From: an uncultured Lachnospiraceae bacterium | GTDB taxonomy: Bacteria; Bacillota_A; Clostridia; Lachnospirales; Lachnospiraceae | Reading direction: 5' to 3' | Assembly: GCA_910585855.1 (NCBI GenBank) | Contig: CAJUGZ010000103.1 | Coordinates: forward strand, 1 to 13,220 | Length of the DNA stretch: 13,220 nt | Shown here: one piece after another, positions 7,419-13,220 of the stretch | Layout: each line of letters starts with the position of its first letter | How positions within the stretch are numbered: the stretch's first letter is position 1 | Notes under the pieces: generated by a model | Told to the model about the DNA's origin: nothing | The model's database searches: none | What the model saw: the letters and a program-made list of their open reading frames with translations, nothing else | Program-made: the position numbers and the translations under genes

Positions 7419-7563
7419 TGTAAAATCCAATTAAATTTCATCTTTTTTTACGCTGTTTATTATAATAATTTTCTATTATTTCCAGATCTTCCAAAAAAAG
7501 ATGTAATATTTTAAGATAATATATATTTTTTTACTTTTTCTTTTTTCTTTTCTGTATCCTTTC

Positions 7564-7590
7564 TTGACATTTTTTCTAACTTACTATAAT
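7564..7590 (+). promoter_or_regulatory. Likely promoter of the kinase-regulator operon
   Basis: TTGACA (7564-7569) and TATAAT (7585-7590) are both perfect consensus boxes but only 15 bases apart; TAATAT at 7587-7592 would restore a spacing of 17. The start codon of the kinase follows about 60 bases downstream, with GAGAGG at 7637-7642 as ribosome site. The sequence suggests constitutive expression of the sensor pair. The stretch between this promoter and the opposite one (7419-7563) is AT-rich and probably contains the regulator's binding sites, which I could not define. Confidence 0.65.
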
Positions 7591-7650
7591 ATAAAAAAAT
7601 ATTAACTTTCCCTTTGACTAAAAACCAGCAAAGAAAGAGAGGAATCCCCC

Positions 7651-9480
7651 ATGTTCCGTTCCATTAAAGCAAAAATTACCATTATTTCTGTTTTTATCTC
7701 CTTAACTGTCACTCTGCTTACCGTATCTTTCTTTTATTATATTTTTGACTCAAACCTAAGAAAAAATTTAATTCAATCCACAGAGTTCGCTTTGCAGATG
7801 ACAATGAATACAATTACAGAAAATATCAATCAGTTACTCTATCTTTCTGATTGGGGAAATCATGCCGAATTTGTCTACCAATTTTTAACTTCCAACTCAG
7901 AAAATAAACTGGTAAAATTAAACGCCTATCAGCGTATGAAAGAAGAATATGATACCAACAAAGCACATGACTATCTGCTTCGCCTTATGATTGGAAATCA
8001 AAATAACCGCTTTATTCAAGAAATTAAATTTGTATCAGACAGTTCCAACAAAGATTATGAAAAAGCGACACAAGCAGATTATTTCTCTACACTGCTCTTT
8101 TCTCCTGATCTTACTTGGATTGGTTTTGTAGAAGATCCATTATATCCATCTGGAACACGCCAGATTATTCCGGTTATCCGCCCTATCTATCACCGTTATA
8201 ATACTTCGATTGTCGGCTGGACCTATTTAACGATTTCTTCTGATCTTCTGTTAGATGCACTTTCCCAATATCCGATTACAGAAGGCAACCAGCTCTATAT
8301 TACATTTGGTGAAAAAACTTACTTATATGAAAATCAGTCATTTTTTGAATACTCCTTTTCGGATATTCAGCCAATCCGCACTAAAGGACTTTATCAGGGA
8401 ACAACACTTTATACTATTACTGCCCCTGATGGCAGCAAAGCAACCCTAGTCCGTTACCCTTCTGTTTTAAACGGCTGGTATCTCTCTCAAAGTATTTCCG
8501 ATACACAACTGCACAGCCAGCAAAAAACCTATCGTCTTATTTTATGTATTATCCTGCTTCTCAGCCTTTCTTTAGGAGCGATTCTCGCTTTTTCTCTCTA
8601 TCGGATTATCAACAATCCGGTTGCCCAGCTTCAAAAGAAAATGCAGGAAATCTCAAAAGGAGATTTTTCCTATGAAGCTGCTATTGAATGGAATAATGAA
8701 TTTGGCGAAATCGGAAGAGGAATTAATTCTCTTTCTACTAATATCGTACAATTAATGGAAAACCGTATCTCTGCAGAAAAACAGCAAAAAGAACTAGAAT
8801 ATCAAGTACTGCAAAGTCAGATAAATCCGCATTTTCTTTATAATACGCTAAATTCTATCAAGTGGATGGCAACCATTCAAAATGCTACTGGAATTGCCGA
8901 AATGACAACTTCACTTTCCCGGCTGCTGAAAAGTATCTCAAAGGGAACAAGACAAGTCATTTCCATTCGGGAAGAAATCGAACTTTTAAAAAATTATGTT
9001 TTAATACAGCAATACCGCTACGGTGGTATTATTACAGTAACTTATCAAATAGAAGACAACATTTTTGATTATCTGATTCCAAAATTTACCCTTCAGCCAA
9101 TTGTAGAAAATGCAATGTTTCATGGAATTGAAGCCAAAGGCGGTTCTGGTGAAGTCAAAATTGCTATCTCTAAAAACACTTGGTTAGAACAACCCGGAAT
9201 CTATATTGAAGTAACAGATAATGGAATTGGTATGTCAAAAGAACTAATTGAACAGGTTCTTTCTGAAAGCCCGCAGGAAATACAGCACGATTTTTTTCGA
9301 AAAATCGGCATCAACAATGTCAATAAACGGATTCAATTCTATTTTGGAGAACACTATGGAATTTCTATTAAAAGTGAACTTGGTAAATTTACTACCATGC
9401 AGATTCAGCTTCCCTGTCGGAATATAAACGATCTCTCAGAAGAAGAAAAATCACAAAATAGAATAAATAAAGAGGAATGA
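7651..9480 (+). CDS. Sensor histidine kinase, YesM type
   Basis: Membrane sensor that phosphorylates the response regulator encoded next to it. The 609 residues contain a first membrane helix (about 8-31), an extracellular region (about 32-293) of the size of a Cache sensing domain, a second helix (about 296-317) and a HAMP linker (about 318-370). The His_kinase family segment follows, with the phospho-acceptor His394 in QINPHFLYNTLN (390-401). The HATPase domain has an N box at LQPIVENAMFHG (481-492), a G1 box DNGIGM (523-528) and a G2-like GINNVNKRI (553-561). All catalytic motifs are intact. The gene is divergent from the transporter operon and 5 bases before the regulator. The ligand, perhaps with the binding protein, is likely the imported sugar; this is inferred from position. 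Confidence 0.94.
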   Translation: MFRSIKAKITIISVFISLTVTLLTVSFFYYIFDSNLRKNLIQSTEFALQMTMNTITENINQLLYLSDWGNHAEFVYQFLTSNSENKLVKLNAYQRMKEEYDTNKAHDYLLRLMIGNQNNRFIQEIKFVSDSSNKDYEKATQADYFSTLLFSPDLTWIGFVEDPLYPSGTRQIIPVIRPIYHRYNTSIVGWTYLTISSDLLLDALSQYPITEGNQLYITFGEKTYLYENQSFFEYSFSDIQPIRTKGLYQGTTLYTITAPDGSKATLVRYPSVLNGWYLSQSISDTQLHSQQKTYRLILCIILLLSLSLGAILAFSLYRIINNPVAQLQKKMQEISKGDFSYEAAIEWNNEFGEIGRGINSLSTNIVQLMENRISAEKQQKELEYQVLQSQINPHFLYNTLNSIKWMATIQNATGIAEMTTSLSRLLKSISKGTRQVISIREEIELLKNYVLIQQYRYGGIITVTYQIEDNIFDYLIPKFTLQPIVENAMFHGIEAKGGSGEVKIAISKNTWLEQPGIYIEVTDNGIGMSKELIEQVLSESPQEIQHDFFRKIGINNVNKRIQFYFGEHYGISIKSELGKFTTMQIQLPCRNINDLSEEEKSQNRINKEE

Positions 9481-9485
9481 AAACT

Positions 9486-11096
9486 ATGTATAAATTACTG
9501 ATTGTAGATGATGAACCTTTAGTACAAATCGGCGTTTCTTCTATGCTAGACTGGAACAATTACGGCATTACTATCTGCGGAACGGCTGCCAATGGAGAAG
9601 CTGCTCTTCATATGATAGAAAATGAAATGCCAGATATCGTAATCTGTGATATTAAAATGCCTGTTATGGATGGGCTCGAACTTTTAAAATACTGCCGCCA
9701 AACTTACGGTGAACTTCCGGTCTTTTTAATCCTTACCAGCTATGAAGAATTCCAGCTTGCAAAGGAAGCCTTAAAACATGGTGTATTAGATTATCTAATT
9801 AAATTGGAACTTGACAGGAACAGTTTAAGTGCTGCTATTCAAAAAGCATTAGATTTTCTTCAAAAACACCAGCGTTCCGATACTCTGCAGGCATCCTATG
9901 CCGATAGAAATACAGATATTCAAGGAGAACTTGACAAATTTTTTATTCGTCTTTTACATAACCTTTTTGAAGACGAAGCACAGTTTGACCTAGAAGTAAA
10001 AGAGCTGCATCTCGATTTTTCTGCCCCTTTTTATACAGTCTGCTACTGTCAAATTAAAAATCGGGCACTGACAGAAGAAGAAAACGATCAGCTATTTCAG
10101 CTCTACTTTAGTACGATACAAATGGTTCGGGAAATTATTGCCAAATATCTAAACTGTTATATTACCGGATTGGATATGAAACACTTCAGCATCTTAATCC
10201 CTTTAGAGGAATCCGAGTTTTACGAAGAAATTCTTTCTTTTGCCCTGCATAAGACTTTTCTAATGGTACAAAATTATTTTAATGTCACCATACTGACCAG
10301 TATAGGAAGTCTTTGCAAATCACCGTTTCAAATTGCAGAATCCTATCAGGATGCCAGACAGATTGCCTCTCTTGCCACTTTAGAAGAGCCGCTTCTTTTT
10401 TATGACTCCTTAAAAGAATCTGCTCCCGACCGCAATGCTTTTAACCTTTCTCTTTTTAAAGACGGCATTGTTCGGGCATTTGATGAATTTGATACAAACC
10501 GCCTAAAAGAAATTTTTGAAGATATTATTTCTCTTTTTGCTGCCAACCCAACACATTATCTGCAGGCAATGGATGCTGCTTCCAATATCCTTTATCTGAC
10601 TATCAGTCTGCTGCCGGACGGGCATACTCTAGTCAACCAAATGTTTACCGATTACCCGGACGGATACCGTTCCCTCTATCGGCTGACCGCAACCGAACAA
10701 GTATTAAACTGGCTGGAATTTTTTCAGCAGCAGCTTTGTTTTCAATTAGAAGAACGAAAAAAGAACTATAGCAATCCGATTGTATTAAAAGTCCAACGTT
10801 ATATCACCGAACATGTGGAAGAACGGCTGACTTTAAATGATGTGGCTTCTTCCTTTGGAGTAAGTCCAAATTATCTAAGTCAACTATTTAAAAAATATGC
10901 AGAAGTCGGATTTTCAGAGTATATCTCTCAGCAAAAAATTGCACGTGCCAAAGAACTTATGGCAAACAAAAATCTTAAAATGTATGAAATTGCAGAGCAG
11001 CTTGGATTTGAAAGTGCTTTTTATTTCAGTAAGGTTTTTAAAAAAGTAACCGGAATGACACCTAGGGACTATATACAGACTTTACATATTTTTTAA
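9486..11096 (+). CDS. Response regulator with AraC-type DNA-binding domain, YesN type
   Basis: Transcription factor, activated by the kinase, that probably turns on the divergent transporter operon. The receiver domain (about 1-125) has the acidic pair Asp8-Asp9 in LIVDDE, phospho-acceptor Asp55 in ICDIKMP, Thr84 and Lys106. A long middle region of about 300 residues follows, then a C-terminal AraC/XylS double helix-turn-helix of about 100 residues: SFGVSPNYLSQLFKK in the first helix-turn-helix and the family signature IAEQLGFESAFYFSKVFKK in the second. The ATG at 9486 (MYKLLIVDDE) is chosen over the in-frame ATG at 9477. The site AGAGGA at 9471-9476 is properly spaced only for 9486, and related regulators start with this sequence. 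The 9477 start would overlap the kinase stop codon by four bases. The receiver and HTH are unmistakable. Confidence 0.94.
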   Translation: MYKLLIVDDEPLVQIGVSSMLDWNNYGITICGTAANGEAALHMIENEMPDIVICDIKMPVMDGLELLKYCRQTYGELPVFLILTSYEEFQLAKEALKHGVLDYLIKLELDRNSLSAAIQKALDFLQKHQRSDTLQASYADRNTDIQGELDKFFIRLLHNLFEDEAQFDLEVKELHLDFSAPFYTVCYCQIKNRALTEEENDQLFQLYFSTIQMVREIIAKYLNCYITGLDMKHFSILIPLEESEFYEEILSFALHKTFLMVQNYFNVTILTSIGSLCKSPFQIAESYQDARQIASLATLEEPLLFYDSLKESAPDRNAFNLSLFKDGIVRAFDEFDTNRLKEIFEDIISLFAANPTHYLQAMDAASNILYLTISLLPDGHTLVNQMFTDYPDGYRSLYRLTATEQVLNWLEFFQQQLCFQLEERKKNYSNPIVLKVQRYITEHVEERLTLNDVASSFGVSPNYLSQLFKKYAEVGFSEYISQQKIARAKELMANKNLKMYEIAEQLGFESAFYFSKVFKKVTGMTPRDYIQTLHIF

Positions 11097-11154
11097 AATA
11101 AAAAAATTGTTTTTATTTTTAGTTATTACTTATTATTTTTAGGAGGATTTTATT

Positions 11155-13044
11155 ATGTTTGCAGAAAAAGCTGCCGATTTTCATGGCAAATTAAAAAAAC
11201 TTACACTAATTCCGTCTGCCGACAAACGGAACATCTGGGAGGCACTTCCTGATGAGTGGAAGTCTTCTCTGATAAAAGCGGGAGAAAAACGTATTCACTG
11301 GAACTTTTCCCCTATCCCTGCCACTCTTTTTATGGATTTTGGACGAAGCGGCAATCGGATACAGTTTGAAACAGTCTATTTTGAAAAACGATATGTATTG
11401 GCAGATCTGGTTTTAGCTGAATGTATAGAGAGAAAAGGACGGTTTTTGGATGATATTATCAATGGTATTGTTTCAATTTGTGAGGAAAGTGCATGGCAGC
11501 TTCCTGCACATAATACATATATCCGAGATACACCACAGGAACTTTTGCCGGATATAACACGACCAGTATTAGATCTCTTTGCCTGTGAAACAGGAGCAGC
11601 ACTGGCGGTAGCCTCTGCTCTTTTAGGAGAACAATTCGATCAGATTCACCCTTTTATCCAATCAAATCTTTTTGACTGTTTAAAACGAAGAATTGTAATT
11701 CCTTATCTGGAAGAACATTTTTGGTGGATGGGACAAGGAGAAGAACCTATGTGTAACTGGACTGTCTGGTGTACGCAAAATATTCTGCTTACTATATTTT
11801 CAATGCCAAAAGACTTTATGCCGTCTATTCAAAAAGAGGTATTTGATAAGGCTTGCCAGAGTATTGACTATTTTTTAAAGGACTATGGGGAAGACGGCTG
11901 CTGTGAAGAAGGTGCACAATACTATCGTCATGCAGGGTTATGTCTGTTTCATACACTTGAAATACTCAATAATATTACAGATGGTTTTTTCTCTGATTTT
12001 TATCAAAATTCGAAGATTAAGCATATTGCAGAATATATTTTAAATGTGCATGTTGATGATATTTATTATATCAATTATGCTGATTGTTCTCCAATTGCCG
12101 GATTTGCAGGAGTTCGGGAATTTCTTTTTGGAAAACAAATCGGCAATAAAAATATGATGAATTTTGCCGCAAAGAGTTTTCGTCAAAACCCAGATAAACT
12201 GTTAGAGAAGGAAATTAACTTGTTTTATCATATACAAAATGCATTGACTTATTCAGAAATTATGGCGTTTGATTGTTCTAAGCCTATTCTCTATCAGGAT
12301 ATTTTTTATCCAAGTGTTGGAGTCTTTATTGCACGAGATAATGATAATTCTGCTGATTCTGCTTCTCTTTCTCAAAAAAACCGCTATTGTCTGGCGATGA
12401 AAGCAGGAGATAATAATGACAGCCATAATCACAATGATACTGGTAGTTTTATTATTTATAAAAACGGACTGCCTTTCTTTATTGATGTTGGAGTGGAAAC
12501 TTATACGAAAAAAACATTTTCTCCGCAGCGTTATGAATTGTGGGTAATGCAGTCCCAATATCACAACTTGCCTACTGTGAATGGAGTTCAGCAAAATGCT
12601 GGAAAGGATTATCGGGCAGCAGATATTATATATCAGTTTGATGAAAAGGAGTGTTCTATTTGTATGGATATTGCACCTGCTTATCCAAAAGAGGCACTGC
12701 TGGATTCTTATATTAGAAATGCTGTATTGATAAAAGAAGAAAAAATCTGTATTACCGATCAGTTTACATTTACAGAGAACGGAAAGCATCAAGTCTTTTT
12801 ATCGTTTTTGACCTATGAAAAACCAGTGCTTTCTTCTGCACCAGATACATGTTCTGCTGGTTCTTTCTGGACACTTTCGATTGGTACACTTGGAACTTTA
12901 ACACTTTCTGGAATTGTTTCTATTCAGATAGAAGAAATTCCTATTACAGATGAACGATTAAAAGCGGCATGGAAACATGAAATTTACCGTATCAAGGCAG
13001 AAGCCGACTGTTGTATAAAAAAGGTAGAGATAGAAATTTTTTGA
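11155..13044 (+). CDS. Second heparinase II/III-family protein (putative lyase)
   Basis: Predicted cytoplasmic polysaccharide or oligosaccharide lyase, clearly different from the one at 162-2183. The 629 residues show a helical N-terminal domain with CNWTVWCTQN (200-209) and the segment DGCCEEGAQYYRHAG (247-261), where the fold's Asn and Tyr catalytic residues would be. The beta-sandwich domain has NNDSHNHNDTGSF (420-432; His424, His426, Asp428) and QYHNLPTVNG (468-477). No signal peptide or membrane segment is seen. AGGAGG (11141-11146) precedes the ATG by eight bases. It follows the regulator by 58 AT-rich bases that contain only a weak A-T hairpin, so read-through from the regulator operon is likely. 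Whether it is endo- or exo-acting, or on which glycan, cannot be read. A non-lyase role is possible because I cannot verify the active site beyond these motifs. Confidence 0.82.
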   Translation: MFAEKAADFHGKLKKLTLIPSADKRNIWEALPDEWKSSLIKAGEKRIHWNFSPIPATLFMDFGRSGNRIQFETVYFEKRYVLADLVLAECIERKGRFLDDIINGIVSICEESAWQLPAHNTYIRDTPQELLPDITRPVLDLFACETGAALAVASALLGEQFDQIHPFIQSNLFDCLKRRIVIPYLEEHFWWMGQGEEPMCNWTVWCTQNILLTIFSMPKDFMPSIQKEVFDKACQSIDYFLKDYGEDGCCEEGAQYYRHAGLCLFHTLEILNNITDGFFSDFYQNSKIKHIAEYILNVHVDDIYYINYADCSPIAGFAGVREFLFGKQIGNKNMMNFAAKSFRQNPDKLLEKEINLFYHIQNALTYSEIMAFDCSKPILYQDIFYPSVGVFIARDNDNSADSASLSQKNRYCLAMKAGDNNDSHNHNDTGSFIIYKNGLPFFIDVGVETYTKKTFSPQRYELWVMQSQYHNLPTVNGVQQNAGKDYRAADIIYQFDEKECSICMDIAPAYPKEALLDSYIRNAVLIKEEKICITDQFTFTENGKHQVFLSFLTYEKPVLSSAPDTCSAGSFWTLSIGTLGTLTLSGIVSIQIEEIPITDERLKAAWKHEIYRIKAEADCCIKKVEIEIF

Positions 13045-13095
13045 TGCTTTCTACTGTTAAAATTTTAGAAATTTAAAAAAGGAGGTCGCTGAAAT

Positions 13096-13220
13096 TGGAA
13101 GGAAGGTCTATTCCGGGTTCGCTTGCGCTTAGCATTTCCTCGTAGCGAACACATAAGGCACGAAAATACCGTGCCTAAATGCCGACGGAAAATGATGACC
13201 CTTCATAGACCTTCCTTCCA
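13096..13220. repeat. Long terminal hairpin with two inner hairpins
   Basis: TGGAAGGAAGGTCTAT (13096-13111) is perfectly complementary to ATAGACCTTCCTTCCA (13205-13220), and the stem may continue beyond the window. After a 3x3 internal loop GGGT pairs with ACCC (13115-13118 with 13198-13201). Inside are hairpins GTTCGCT/AGCGAAC (13117-13123 with 13144-13150, partly competing with GGGT) and AGGCACG/CGTGCCT (13156-13162 with 13170-13176). It begins about 50 bases after the stop codon of the second lyase-like gene, where no separate terminator is seen. The layout resembles the foldback element at 3694-3928. It may serve as a terminator if T residues follow outside the window. Confidence 0.75.

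Noticed and set aside
7464..7480. AT-only inverted repeat AATAAT/ATTATT as a regulator binding site
   Set aside because: Too short and too low in complexity to separate from chance in this AT-rich region.
9477..9485. Upstream ATG of the response regulator overlapping the kinase stop codon
   Set aside because: The ribosome site AGAGGA directly abuts it, leaving no spacing; the ATG at 9486 is correctly spaced and matches the usual family start.
11107..11136. TTGTTT and TATTAT as a promoter for the second lyase-like gene
   Set aside because: Transcription would start within or next to the ribosome binding site, leaving almost no leader; the boxes are expected by chance in such AT-rich DNA.
12253..12792. 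Minus-strand open frame of 179 codons inside the second lyase-like gene
   Set aside because: Antisense to conserved active-site motifs of that gene, low-complexity Ile/Phe-rich sequence, and no supporting ribosome site.

Overview
The window looks like chromosomal DNA of a low-GC, AT-rich Gram-positive bacterium of the Clostridia, most like a gut Lachnospiraceae. The reasons are strong AGGAGG-type ribosome binding sites before almost every gene, a lipoprotein solute-binding protein with a threonine-rich linker, and a YesM/YesN-type two-component pair next to a family 1 sugar ABC transporter that has no ATPase gene. The assignment rests on gene style only.

Layout. Positions 1-130 hold the right half of an interspersed foldback repeat and a rho-independent terminator. 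A minus-strand pair follows: a GH88 unsaturated glucuronyl hydrolase (2196-3389) and a heparinase II/III-family lyase (162-2183). A gap without a gene (3390-3950) contains a 5' leader hairpin, an AT-rich stretch with a weak candidate promoter, and a complete foldback element of about 235 bp (3694-3928). The element ends about 22 bases from the stop codon of the next minus-strand operon. That operon reads lipoprotein binding protein (5930-7318), MalF-type permease (4820-5767), MalG-type permease (3951-4799), with a cluster of three hairpins between the first two genes. A divergent promoter region (7319-7650) separates it from a plus-strand run: sensor histidine kinase (7651-9480), AraC-type response regulator (9486-11096) and a second, different heparinase II/III-family protein (11155-13044). 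The window closes with a third long hairpin (13096-13220) with a layout like that of the foldback element.

How the genes fit together. The kinase probably senses the sugar, directly or through the binding protein, and the regulator probably switches on the divergent transporter operon and perhaps the enzymes. Oligosaccharides containing uronic acid would be captured by the lipoprotein and imported through the two permeases, powered by an ATPase encoded elsewhere. Neither lyase nor the hydrolase has a signal peptide, so cleavage by beta-elimination and removal of the unsaturated uronate would occur in the cytoplasm. There is no sulfatase, ketodeoxygluconate-pathway gene or secreted depolymerase here. 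The substrate therefore cannot be named. A glycosaminoglycan-type or other uronate-containing oligosaccharide is the natural guess.

The least explained content is non-coding: the foldback elements at operon ends and the structured gap between the binding-protein and permease genes.
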